A stretch of 64,000 nt of DNA, taken from NCBI RefSeq assembly GCF_000372725.1, contig NW_005200169.1:62252-126251 (forward strand), in the 5' to 3' direction. Each line of letters opens with the position of its first letter. Within the stretch, counting starts at the first letter, position 1. Below, in pieces: positions 20,503 to 30,215 of the stretch. This DNA comes from Emiliania huxleyi CCMP1516. Lineage: Eukaryota; Haptophyta; Isochrysidales; Noelaerhabdaceae. The notes under the pieces are model-generated. The model worked only from the letters and a program-made list of their open reading frames with translations. It had not been told where the DNA came from and made no database searches. A program made the translations under genes and the position numbers.

Positions 20503-21763
20503 TCAGAGGCCGTGCAGTACATTCACCGTCCTCTTCCCGAGCCTCTTCCTCTTTCCCGTCACCCGCTTGTCGCACAGGTCAAGGATGGTGACCTCCTCTC
20601 CGGTGTGCGCGTCGATGAACGAGACGCGGTAGTAGCCGAAGGTATTGTCCCTCTTCTGCAGGACCTCCGTGTAGTGCATGCGCGTCTCCTTCGAGACGCT
20701 GTACCCCGTGATCCCCGACAGCTCGGTCGCCGCCTTCTCGTCCTTCGGGAGGACGCCCTCGGGAGATGCCGCGGACGCCACGCGGGAATTCTGGTTGCCC
20801 TTTCCGCCGCGACGGATGCCCGCGCGCTGTGAGACGGCGGAGCGCAGCTGCGGCGGCACGCTCAGCTTCCCCATCACCGCCTCGCGCGGCTGGCCCGCCT
20901 CGACGGCGGCGGCGGCCTCCACCCACTCCTCCTGCGTCTTGTCGCTCACGCCCGCCGCAGCGATCGCCGCCGCCGCAGCGCTCGCCGCCTTTGCCGACCA
21001 GCGGCTGCCCGCGAGCTTCGAGACGGCGGAGCGCAGCTGCAGCGGCACGCTCAGCTTCCCCATCACCGCCTCGCGCGGCTGGCCCGCCTCGACGGCGGCG
21101 GCGGCCTCCACCCACTCCTCCTGCGTCTTGTCGCTCACGCCCGCCGCAGCGATCGCCAGCTGCGGCGGCACGCTCAGCTTCCCCATCACCGCCTCGCGCG
21201 GCTGGCCCGCCGCCTCAGCGCGCGCCGCAGCCAGGTTGTCGAGACCCGCGACCTTCACGTAGACGCCGCTCACGGTGACGCTGACCTTGATCTTGGACGC
21301 CTGGTCGCCGGCGTTGCCATCTGAGTGAAGCTGCATCCCCGCCAGCACGATGTTCGTGACAACGTCGGTGGGCTCGGTGGCGGGTGGGAGGGGCGAGGAG
21401 GAGGAGGAGGCGGCGGCGGCGGGCGGCACGGCGGCGGCGGCAGGGTACGCGATGGGGTAGAGGTGGACGCGGAGAGTGCCAACCTTCAGGAGGAGGAGGC
21501 TGCGCAGCATCGGGCTGAAAAAGCGGCCGACGCTCGAGTCCTTGTGCGTCTTGTACGCCGGGGCTGAGCACACGTTGGGCGCGATGCCGGTGCGCACCCA
21601 GCCCGGCTCGTCGTCGGCCGCGAACATCACCGGCAGGTAGCCCAGGCTCTTGACAAAGTCGGAGACGGTCACGCCTGCCAGCTTCCAGCCCTGCAGCAAC
21701 TCGACGTCCTGCAGCTCGTTGCGAAGCGCAGCGACACCGCTGAGGACCTCTCCGTCGCCGCCG
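20503..21763 (-). CDS. Unknown protein with internal tandem repeats
   Basis: Not recognised. The frame ends at 20503 and stays open far upstream. The part beyond about 21765 is antisense to an RCC1-like fragment, so coding probably begins through a splice acceptor or an unseen start near 21740. The N-terminal part (WKLAGVTVSDFVKSLGYLPV, GTLRVHLYPIAYP) looks globular. The middle holds two full copies and one partial copy of a 46-residue unit containing AGQPREAVMGKLSVP and AAAGVSDKTQEEWVEAA. The C-terminus (NTFGYYRVSFIDAHTGEEV, then a basic KRVTGKRKRLGKR tail) has balanced composition. The repeat copies are almost identical at DNA level (20831-20969, 21020-21157, 21158-21216), implying recent duplication. 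Confidence 0.5.
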
Positions 21764-21767
21764 AGCC

Positions 21768-21961
21768 GCCCGAGGAAGATCGAGGCCTTGGCTGGCCAGC
21801 GCGTCGTCGCCTTGTTGGCTGGAGACCAAAACAGCCTCGCCCTCGACGCCGACGGCGTTGTCTTTACTTGGGGCGCTGGCGGACTTGGCTGCTTAGGCCA
21901 CGGAGAGGACCTGTCGCACCAGCTGTTGCCCAAGAAGATTGAGGCGTGGTCGCGGGAATGA
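21768..21961 (+). pseudogene. RCC1-repeat fragment
   Basis: The plus strand encodes RKIEALAGQRVVALLAGDQN, then SLALDADGVVFTWGAGGLG and CLGHGEDLSHQLLPKKIEAW, i.e. about one and a half RCC1 (beta-propeller) repeats of the type abundant in haptophyte genomes, followed by a stop. The frame upstream (21650-21767) is antisense to the unknown protein and shows no further blade. No start or acceptor with continuing blades is visible, so this is likely a gene fragment or a lone exon. Confidence 0.55.
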
Positions 21962-22231
21962 GAGGGGGGGCGTCACCCACGAAAAGAAATTCCCCGCGGG
22001 CCCTGTTTTGGGTTGCCTGTTTTGTTTCTTTATACCGGCTGTCGCTCGGCGGCTCCCATGGCGTGCTACCTCTCGGTCCTGCGCCTATGAGAGAAAGATA
22101 GATGTGATGGGAGAGGAAGAGCTTACCTCTTGTCCCTGGTAGAGAGAGTTCTTTTTGTTGAATTCTATTCTTGATGGCCCCACGCAGAGCAGGTGAGTGG
22201 TGATTTGAGCCCCGTTTTCCGTCCATAAACC

Positions 22232-23137
22232 ATGTCGACCCTGTCCGACCTCCGCCGAGAATACGCGACCTTCAAAGCGGAGCAAAAGGCCGCTGCCGCC
22301 GCAGCGCAAACGGCCGCTGCCGCCGCAGCACAAGCGGAGCAGCAGGCAGCCGCCGCCGCAGCAGAGGCTGCGAAGGAGTGGGAGGAGATGCTTGAGGATC
22401 TCGATCTCATCGAGCGAGCCATAGCTGACATTCGATCCCTTCACGTTCAGCAGCGCTGGGAGTGGGAGCGCTATCTCCTCATCATATATCGTCAGGCCAT
22501 CGAACTGCCAGTTCTCGCGGTGATGTCCCCGGAGGAGCTGCTCGCAAACCCCGCGCGTGCGTGGCAGTGGACACGCTTTATGGAGCCAGGCGCTTTAAGG
22601 AGTCAGGCGGAGGCAGCTCTAGCGACGCCGCCCCCAGGCGGAGCATCGGCGGCAGCAGCAGTGAGTAGCGTCATGCCGGCGCCGACCTCCACGCTGCCAC
22701 TTACGCTGCCGGGCCCAGAGCACCCGGGGCCCGAACCGCGCGTCGCATCTCCGCCATCTCCACGCAGGCCCGTCGCGAGACGCGCAACTCGCAAGGCGCT
22801 AACGCAAGGCCGCAAGAGGCCGGGGCAGCAGCTCGAGGCGGAGCCGAAGCATCGACACGCCGAGCAGCGGCACCTGGCGCCGACGAGCGCCGCCGCCTCT
22901 GTCTCCGCCGCCGCCTCTGTCTCCGCCGCCGCCTCTGTCTCCGCCGCCGCCGCCACCCATCCCGCCGCCGACACCTTCTTCGCCGAGATCGCGCGCTCTC
23001 TCAGCCCCGTCGCTGTCGTCAACGACCTGCCGCAGCTCGAGGGGACGGAGTACAACCCCGCGCGACCCCTCGACCCAGGGGAAGGGCCGCTGGACAGCGC
23101 GTCAGATGCCGACATGGAATGGCCACTCTCGATCTGA
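22232..23137 (+). CDS. Unknown 301-aa protein, coiled coil plus low-complexity tail
   Basis: Intronless frame with ATG at 22232 (context AACCATGTCG). Residues 1-95 form an Ala/Gln/Glu-rich helix (SDLRREYATFKAEQKA..., EMLEDLDLIERAIADIRSLH) followed by QQRWEWERYLLIIYRQAIEL. The middle is Pro-rich, with a basic patch (RRPVARRATRKALTQGRKR) and three tandem SAAASV units. The C-terminus is acidic (DSASDADMEWPLSI). There is no known domain. The lack of introns among intron-rich neighbours would suit a transposon gag or a retrocopy, but nothing proves it. Confidence 0.5.
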   Translation: MSTLSDLRREYATFKAEQKAAAAAAQTAAAAAAQAEQQAAAAAAEAAKEWEEMLEDLDLIERAIADIRSLHVQQRWEWERYLLIIYRQAIELPVLAVMSPEELLANPARAWQWTRFMEPGALRSQAEAALATPPPGGASAAAAVSSVMPAPTSTLPLTLPGPEHPGPEPRVASPPSPRRPVARRATRKALTQGRKRPGQQLEAEPKHRHAEQRHLAPTSAAASVSAAASVSAAASVSAAAATHPAADTFFAEIARSLSPVAVVNDLPQLEGTEYNPARPLDPGEGPLDSASDADMEWPLSI

Positions 23138-23622
23138 CCTCGGAAACATTAATCATAATCCTCGTCAGACAGAGAGAGATATTCTTGAGAGAATGACAGA
23201 GCGAGTATTGTTGTTACATTGGAGTCGTGTGAAGTAGGCGGGCGGAAGGAAGCGAGTTGTGTAGTAGATATACAAAAGGGAGGGAACACTGCGACACCAG
23301 CGGGCAAACAAGAAACTCGCGAAGCTCGTGTGAACTAGCCGGGGCAGTCGGAGAAGGGGCAACTCCGTGCACTGACGGTCGGCCGCCAGAAAACACGCCT
23401 GCGTGGATCGCGTCACACCAATCCTCGCTACCCAACGCGGCCAAAGGAAGGGAACCTCGAGAAAGAAGAAACTCAGCGCGCGGCGCTGACCAGCTCGCTC
23501 CCGCTGCGTGCCTATCTCGCGTCGGAGCACGTAAAGGCGCACCGTGCAAATCGCGCACCGCCACTATTGCACCGAGCCTCGCGAGGCGCCAAGGAAAGCA
23601 CGTGCATTATTGCACCACCACC

Positions 23623-25767
23623 ATGCGCCGCACACCGAATCGTGATGCGTCGCCGCCGGGAGAGCATCTGCCGCTTGTGCATGGCAGCAGCGCCAAGCCT
23701 GCCGTGGCGCGAGAGTCGCTCTGGTACCACTCGTCGTTCCTCATCATGGCCGAGGCGATGGGAATGGGCGTGCTCGGCATCCCGCACGCCACCGCCCAGA
23801 TCGGGTGGGTGTGGGTGGGCGGCACTACTCCTAGACACCTCCGCTCTCCTCGCCCGCCACGCTTGCCCGGCTTCAACCAGAGGCCCACCACGACGCCGCC
23901 TCCGAGATGGCCAGTCGGTAGCACGTCCACGCCCACTCACGCCCACGACACGCCCACGACATGTCCACGGCACGGTACTCTGCAGGGTCTCACTGCGTGC
24001 GTCGCTTTTGGACTCGTCTCGACTTACTCGTCGCTGCTGCTCGGGCGGGTGAAGAACGACGCCTTCGCACAGGCGGACTCGGCTCACCTCGGCTCACCTC
24101 GCTGACGCTGATCTCGGCTGACCTCGCTGACGCTGATCTCGGCTGATCTCGGCTGATCTCGGCTGATCTCCGCGCCTCTGACCAGGCCGAGAGCTACGCT
24201 GACGTCGCCCTCGCCGCCTTTGGGCCAGCCGCCGCCCGCCTCACGCGAGCTTCGGTGCTGCTCACTTGGCAAGCCCCTCCACCCGCTGTCCTTCCGCTAG
24301 AAGGGAGCACTGTCTCACCCCTCCGAGTCGGACGGCGGCAGGCAGTCGATCCTCCCCTTCTTCCTGCTCGCGTGCGCCGAGTCGGCGCGCACCTTCGCCC
24401 CGTGGGCGCTTCTCGACACGCCCACCTGGCCGCGCCTCGGAACCTTCTCGGAACCGTCGTGGACCCGGCTCGCACCAGCCTTCTCGGGCACTCCTCTAGG
24501 CTGCTCCTCGTGGCTCTGCTTCTGCTGCCTCCTCTCCAGCTGCGCACACTGCACCAGGTCACATCGCCCTCCGTCGCATCGAGCACTCTCGGGCACATCT
24601 CGGGCACATCTCGGCGCATCTCGGCGCATCTCATTCGGGTGGGCTGCGCCAGGTCGTAGGACTCTCCTTCGCTGGAGCTTTCCAGGAACCTTCGAGGAGC
24701 CTTCCAGGAGCCCCCGTAGGTTGCATGGCTCTCTTTCGCCTCCTCCGTCGCCATCGTCGCCGCCATATCCGCCATCATGGCCGCCCTCCTCCTCCAAGCC
24801 CGCGACGACGCCGCCCCCGCCTCGCCCCCCTCCGCCGGCGCCGTGATGAGCCGAGAGGAGCCGAGAGGAGCCGAGATGAGCCGAGAGGAGCCGAGAGCAC
24901 AGCGTGTGGCTGATTATTAGCTAATTAACTAGTTAATTAATTAATCTCGCTGCGAGCAGGCGGGCGGAGGCACAGCGTGTGGCTCCCCTCGGGCGCCGCC
25001 TCCCTCGACTCGTTCGGCGCGGTCTCCGCGTTCGTGTTCGCGTACCAGTGCCACTCGGTGCTCCTCGAGATCATGCGCGAGATGCGCGAGCCGCGCTCTT
25101 TCCCCGCCGCGGCGCGTGCTGCGTACGGCGTCATGGGCCTCGTCTACACGTGCACCTGCGTGCTCGCCTACGGGGCGTACGGCAGCGAGGTGGCCGGCTT
25201 CCTGCCCGAGTCGATGCCACCGGGGCACGCCAAGCGCCTGGTCGGCCTCGCTGCTCTCTCCTCCGCTCCCGGGACACCGCCGAGCCTGAGTCGACCCGAT
25301 GCCGAGGTCAGGTCGGCCTGCTGCTCGCCCTACACACTGCCGTCGCCTACATGGTCGCCGCGCAGCCGCTGCACCGCTCCATCCACGCCTCGCTGCTCGC
25401 CGAGCCGGGGGGCGGGGCCCGCGCCGCCCTCTGCTGGCTCTGTGTCTCGAGCGGCGTGCTGCTCCTCAGCATCGTCCTCGCGACAGCGGTCCCGTTCTTC
25501 TCCGACCTCCAGTCCCTGCTCGGATCGCTCGCCGGCGCGCCGATGATGTTTGGCTTCCCCGCGCTCTTCTACCTCCGCGCCTGCCGCGCGCACGGCTTGG
25601 CGCTCTCCTGGTTCGACGCGGCGGCGTGCCACTTCCTGCTCTACCTGCTCACGCCGACCCTCGTCGTGCTTGGCACGCTCAGCTCGATGCGCTCCATCGC
25701 GCACAGCTGGGAGGTGGCGCTCGCCGCAGACGCCGCGGCGCAAGCCCAGCCGGCTTACTTGAGGTAG
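23623..25767 (+). CDS. Amino acid/auxin permease (AAAP) family transporter
   Basis: Proton-coupled amino acid transporter of the SLC36/AVT-like superfamily. Exons: 23623-23814, 23986-24072, 24186-24268, 24342-about 24410, 24720-24837, 24960-25240 and 25312-25767. TM1 carries SSFLIMAEAMGMGVLGIPHA, the hallmark unwound-helix region. Later segments are LTACVAFGLVSTYSSLLLG, AESYADVALAAFGPAA, LPFFLLACAESARTF, FGAVSAFVFAYQCHSVLLEI, MGLVYTCTCVLAYGAYGSEV, LLALHTAVAYMVAAQPLHRS, LLSIVLATAVPFFSDLQSLLG and FHLLYLLTPTL-like hydrophobic stretches to the stop. About ten spans are readable. Most introns are GC-AG, with minisatellite or AT-rich interiors. The exon 4 boundary is uncertain. Substrate and membrane (plasma or vacuole) cannot be read from sequence. 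Confidence 0.82.
24897..24984 (+). repeat. AT-rich intron insert between 15-bp direct repeats
   Basis: GCACAGCGTGTGGCT occurs at 24897-24911 and 24970-24984. Between them is an AT-rich TAATTAACTAGTTAATTAA tract and the intron acceptor. Only the second copy is read as exon (HSVWLPSG). Confidence 0.75.
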
Positions 25768-26610
25768 AACGAAAAACATGTTTCGGCTTCGCCCGTCGTT
25801 ACTCGTTAGTCGTCCTCCCGATGGGGGACTAGCACTAGCCGTCTTCCACATGGTCCCTCGGGTCCCTGCTGCTCCTAATCTCGTCGTACATCCTCCTGCT
25901 GATCTCCGCAACATCCTGCTCCCTCCCTCTTCTCGCCCTGCGCGTCTGCTCCGCCTCCCCGTCGTCCGCCCTGCGTCGTCTGGTGACGGGTCCTCCATAG
26001 TCAGTTGAGGTCGCCGCCCTCCTCGTGCCTCTTCCCAACGTTTCCTCGGCGGCCGATGCCGTCTTCTCCGACTCCGCCGTCCCCGCGTCTGCCCTCGCAT
26101 CTCTTCAACACCTACATAGCTCGTTAACCGTCTGCCACGCCACGGCGGTGTGGAGGACGACAGACAAGCGCTGCATCTGCAACCCGTGCCAGTTCTTGGT
26201 GGTCCATGTGACCTCATCGAGGTGCTGAGCGTGCGAAAGTTTGTTACTCAGCTGGTCCGCCGCCTGCCGAAGAATTTTGCGGACGCCGTCCCCGAAGCCG
26301 CCGAACGTCTCGAAGTCGAGCAAACGCAGGTCGCAATTCTTCTCCCGCGCGAACCGGTAGTCGCCCTTCTCGTAGGGGGCCGTCACAGGTGCCGCCCCCG
26401 CCTCCGCCTCCCCCTCACTCTCCCCCTCCTCCTCTTCCGCCGCCGCCGCCTCCGCCTCTGCATCCTCCGCCTCCCTCCCCCTCCCCCTCTCCCTTTTCGT
26501 TTTTTCTTTTCTTTTTTTTTTTTCCTCTCTGTCTTCTTTTTTCTCTTTTTTTCTTTTCCGTTCTGTTTCCTTTTCCTCCGTCCTCCTTTCCTTTTTTTTT
26601 TTTCTCCTTC

Positions 26611-26710
26611 NNNNNNNNNNNNNNNNNNNNNNNNNNNNNNNNNNNNNNNNNNNNNNNNNNNNNNNNNNNNNNNNNNNNNNNNNNNNNNNNNNNNNNNNNN
26701 NNNNNNNNNN
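26611..26710. other. Assembly gap of 100 N
   Basis: Run of exactly 100 N, a conventional unknown-size gap. It is flanked by a T-rich low-complexity tract on the left and by a near-duplicate of 26031-26480 on the right. Confidence 0.99.
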
Positions 26711-27207
26711 TTTTCCCAAGGTTTCCTGGGCGGCGGATGCCGTTTTTTCGGATTCCGCGGTCCCGGGGTTTGCCCTCGAATTTTTTAAACACCTAAAAAG
26801 CTGGTTAACCGTTTGCCACGCCAGGGGGGTGGGGAGGAGGAAAGACAAGGGTGGCATTTGCAACCCGTGCCAGTTTTGGGGGGTCCATGGGCCCTCATCG
26901 AGGTGCTGAGCGTGGGAAAGTTTGTTATTCAGCGGGTCCCCCCCCTCCCGAAGAATTTTGGGGACCCCGTCCCCGAAGCCCCCGAACGTTTGGAAGTGGA
27001 GCAAACGCAGGTCGCAATTTTTTTCCCGCGGGAACCGGTAGTCGCCCTTTTGGTAGGGGGCCGTCAAAGGGGCCGCCCCCGCTTCCGCTTCCCCCTCATT
27101 TTCCCCCTCTTCTTTTTCGGCGGCGGCGGCTTCGGCTTTTGAATCTTCGGCTTCCTTCCCCCCCCCCCCCCCCCCCTCCGGCCGCGGCCATGCAGCATGC
27201 CCTAACA

Positions 27208-27645
27208 CTAAGGCGAGCAGCGCCCGCTCGGTGTTGCCGAAGGCGACAAAAGCCCCCTTCCAGCCGAGCCGGTCGCCACCGCCAGCGAGCTCGTAAGTTT
27301 CAAGTCGCCAACGAGGCGCACATGCCCTTTGCCGATGTTCGCCGCCGCCACGTCAGGTTGTTTTGGGTTACTGTAACTGAGGTGTGCAGTCGGCTCCATC
27401 TCGATGAGCATGCCCCACGCCGAGCGAAGGGTCTTGACGAGTCGTTTGAGCAGGTATTTGTGTCGTGTTGCGTGCTTCGCACGCGGGTTGACCATTGCGG
27501 CATCGCCGAGTTCTTCGTGCGGCTTGCCGTTTGGCGCCTTCTTGCCCGCCTCCACCGCCTGGCAGGCAACATCGAGCGGGAGGCCGAGGCGGCGCTGAAC
27601 TGTAATGCGCATCGCCCACGTCTCCATCTTCATATCATCCCGCAT
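27208..27645 (-). CDS. ORF of a probable mobile element (145 aa)
   Basis: ATG at 27645. Readable, evenly composed protein (MRITVQRRLGLPLDVACQAV, HEELGDAAMVNPRAKHATRH, LLKRLVKTLRSAWGMLIEME, PDVAAANIGKGHVRLVGDLK). The ELGDAAMVNPRAKHATRH stretch reminds me of the C-terminal part of haptophyte non-LTR-type retroelement proteins, but this is recall, not proof. The frame ends near the duplicated, error-rich block, so it may be truncated. Confidence 0.35.
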   Translation of the reverse strand: MRDDMKMETWAMRITVQRRLGLPLDVACQAVEAGKKAPNGKPHEELGDAAMVNPRAKHATRHKYLLKRLVKTLRSAWGMLIEMEPTAHLSYSNPKQPDVAAANIGKGHVRLVGDLKLTSSLAVATGSAGRGLLSPSATPSGRCSP

Positions 27646-27889
27646 GGGGATCGCTGTACAAAGAATTTAAACAAAACAACTCTCTCTCACAGTACAAAGA
27701 ATTGTACTCGAGTACCCCATGTATCGTAGTTTTTGTTAGTATCATTTTTCTTGAGTTTTGGTCCTCCGAGATTTTTGGTGACTGCCGCAGTATTTGGTGT
27801 TGGCAAAAACGGGCTTCGTCGCCGATCTCGCCGACGCCGCTCGCCGCTCGCCGCCGCCCTGCCTTGCCCTGCCCTGCCCTCGCACAAAC

Positions 27890-28080
27890 AATGAAACAAA
27901 CCAACACAGACACACACACAAACAGACACACACACACACAATACCTTGCCCCCGTGCCCTCCCGCCCCACGCCCCGCGCCCTCCCGCCCCACGCCCTGCG
28001 CCTCACGCCGCGCGTCCCACGCACGCCCCGCCCCCCGCGCCCCCACGCCCCTCACCTCGCGCCTCACGCCTCCCTCCCAC
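27890..28080. repeat. CA-rich and GCCCC-type low complexity
   Basis: An imperfect ACACACAA tract (about 27905-27945) is followed by about 130 bp of CCC(A/C)CGCCC(T/C)GCGCC units. No coding potential is claimed. Confidence 0.7.
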
Positions 28081-28087
28081 CCTCTCA

Positions 28088-28203
28088 GGCATTTCTCCTC
28101 CCTGCTGCTCGCCGACTCCTCCTCCCCCCGCACGACCGACGACTACCCGTCCTTCAGCGACTCCTCCCTCTTCGGCGCCAACGCCCACTACCCGTTCGGC
28201 CCG
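28088..28203 (+). other. Possible orphan exon
   Basis: Between a CTCTCAG acceptor and a CCCG/GTGAGG donor the plus strand reads HFSSLLLADSSSPRTTDDYP then SFSDSSLFGANAHYPFGP, which looks like ordinary protein. No partner exons could be found on either side. It may be a relic. Confidence 0.25.
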
Positions 28204-28570
28204 GTGAGGGGCAGGAGCGGAGCCATTCCAACGGCTGGGAAAATTTCTGAACGGCCGTGCATGCGCCTGCATGCCGGACAACTAAGAAGGTCCCTCGCTC
28301 CTGCTCCTCTCTCGGAAGACGTGCGCCGGCCTGGGGGATTCGCTTGCGATCCCGCTCCAGCCAGAGGCCGCGTGAGGCGTGTGGGACGGTGCACGCTGGG
28401 GCTTGGCCCCAAGTGCGCTGGCCTCGCGTCTCGGAGGGGAGGGCGGCTCGTAACTGAGGTTCGCCGTCAGAGACAGTCGTCCTCGCTCCCCTCCTCGGCC
28501 ATTCCAACGGCCAGGCCGCTCGCTTAAGGCTGATTGGCTAGACGAGCGGTCTACCTCCAATGGGGCTGTC

Positions 28571-29053
28571 TGGGAACGCGTGGAACCTGCCCGCCTCGGT
28601 GGGAGGTGGTTTGGCGCCGACGGACCGCCCTCTCCACCACCCTCGCCCAGGGATCTACAATGCTGTCTCAAGGTCCGACCTGTGGGCTCCGGCCTGCGCT
28701 CGGCACCGGGCACCGCCTCGGTATACTCCGAGGACGTCCGCCGCAATTCGGACAATGCTCTTTCCCACGCCCGCCACATGACGCCCACCGCCGCCGCGTC
28801 GGTCGGCGCGCGCCGACGCCGACCATCACCACCGACCGACGGCTCGCACGGCCGTGCGGTGAGCAAAAATTTGGGTCGCTGCGCGCCTGCCGGCGGGAAC
28901 GCGTGGAACCTGCCCACCTCGGTGGGAGGTGGTTTGGCGCCGACGGACCGCCCTCTCCACCACCCTCGCAGTCGCCCAGGGATCTACAACGCTGTCTTAA
29001 GGTCCGACCTGTGGGCTCTGCCTGCGCTCGGCACCGGGCACCGCCTCGGTATA
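28571..29053. repeat. Direct repeat of about 155 bp, two copies
   Basis: 28571-28725 and 28896-29053 are about 95% alike by eye (GGAACGCGTGGAACCTGCCC ... CACCGCCTCGGTATAC), with an 8-bp insertion in the second. The spacer of about 170 bp is unique. No gene is associated. Confidence 0.85.
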
Positions 29054-29233
29054 CAAAATGCGCCTGCGGGCGGACCCTCACAGATCACAGATCACACACA
29101 CAAAGTGGTGGGGCAAGGGGGGGTGACCCTCGCATCTCCACGCCATTACAGCTCAGTATCTAGAATATCTGCTATCGCCCGTGTTTTTTTCTTTTCACTT
29201 TTCTGCGGATCCCAATTTCTTTGTTTCCGCACG

Positions 29234-30172
29234 ATGGTGGTGCCCGCGTCGACGCCTTCTGCGCCGCCAAGCAACGCCGCGCCGCCTCCCGGGTCCGAGA
29301 CTCTGGAGGTGGGTGGCTGGCAGGTCGTCGTCACCGACGGGCACGCGGTGCTGCCCGAAGGCATGACGCACCTGCCGGACGGGGCGTTCTTAAACCGCAT
29401 CTCTCTCGTCTCGGTCGCCTTCCCGCGCAGCCTCGTCTCCATCGGCGAAGGCGCCTTCGCCTTCTGCTCCTCGCTCGTCTCTATCGACCTCCCTGCCAGC
29501 CTTACCTCCATCGGCGACAGCGCCTTCCAAGATTGCTCCGCCCTCACCACCGCCGCCTTCCCCGCCGGCCTCACCTCCATCGGCAGCCACGCCTTCGCCA
29601 GCTGCTCCGCCCTCTCCTCCGTCACCCTCCCCGCCGGCCTCACCTCCATCGGCAACCTCGCCTTCCACGGCTGCTCCGCCCTCGCCTCCGTCACCTTCCC
29701 CGCCGGCCTCACCTCCATCCGCATGCACGCCTTCTGGGGCTGCTCCGCCCTGGTCTCCGTTAACTTCCCTGCCAGCCTCACCTCCATTAGCGATCACGCC
29801 TTCTTCCGCTGCTCCTCGCTCGCCCATGTCACCTTCCCCGCCGGCCTCACCTCCATCGGCATCTACGCCTTCAACGGCTGCCCCTCCCTCGCCCGCGTCA
29901 CCGTGCCAGACACCGCCACGATCGGCGACGAGGCTTTCGATTCTGAGACCACCGTCCTCCGCCTCCGGCCCGCAAGCATGCGCGACCTGCAGCGCTGGTA
30001 CGAGGCGGTGGACGGGGCTCTGGCCTACAAGCGCTGCCGCCCCCTCCTCTACGGCTGGCTAGAGCGGGCCCAGACCAGGCTCGGCTCTTACGGCCCGGAC
30101 GGCGCGGCGCGCCAGCGCGACCGCGAGGAGTTCGAGGGCGACTTTGCGCACCTCGCGCTCCATGCAGACTGA
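29234..30172 (+). CDS. BspA-type leucine-rich repeat protein (312 aa)
   Basis: Intronless, with ATG at 29234. After a short Pro/Ala-rich start, residues 60-245 hold eight LRR_5 (BspA/TpLRR) units of 23 residues with the pattern FPAGLTSIGxxAFxxCSALxxV. The last, VTVPDTATIGDEAFDS, caps the array. The C-terminal 65 residues (MRDLQRWYEAVDGALAYKRC, RPLLYGWLERAQTRLG) are unique. No signal peptide or membrane span is visible, so it is probably cytosolic. This family is greatly expanded in haptophytes, usually with unknown roles in protein binding. Repeat units are very similar in DNA, pointing to recent tandem growth. Confidence 0.85.
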   Translation: MVVPASTPSAPPSNAAPPPGSETLEVGGWQVVVTDGHAVLPEGMTHLPDGAFLNRISLVSVAFPRSLVSIGEGAFAFCSSLVSIDLPASLTSIGDSAFQDCSALTTAAFPAGLTSIGSHAFASCSALSSVTLPAGLTSIGNLAFHGCSALASVTFPAGLTSIRMHAFWGCSALVSVNFPASLTSISDHAFFRCSSLAHVTFPAGLTSIGIYAFNGCPSLARVTVPDTATIGDEAFDSETTVLRLRPASMRDLQRWYEAVDGALAYKRCRPLLYGWLERAQTRLGSYGPDGAARQRDREEFEGDFAHLALHAD

Positions 30173-30215
30173 CCCAGGCGTGTGAGCGGTGACGATTGAA
30201 ATCGCTGTGACTTCG

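Larger units (their letters stand above)
26031..27660 (-). mobile_element. Transposable-element remnant around an assembly gap
   Basis: On the minus strand 26390-26105 encodes a conserved block (TFGGFGDGVRKIL, LSNKLSHAQHLDEVTW, NWHGLQMQRLSV) that recurs, decayed, on the plus strand at 31960-32110 beside a retroelement LTR. A second version of the block follows the N run (27120-26780) and a further ORF lies at 27645-27208. The link to an LTR-bearing region and the multi-copy nature indicate a mobile element, but no catalytic core is recognisable. Upstream of the block the frame runs into a Lys/Glu/Arg-rich low-complexity tract ending at the gap. Confidence 0.5.

Noticed and set aside
20503..21933. 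Start of the unknown minus-strand protein at 21933
   Set aside because: That start is TTG and the first about 55 residues are antisense to an RCC1 fragment.
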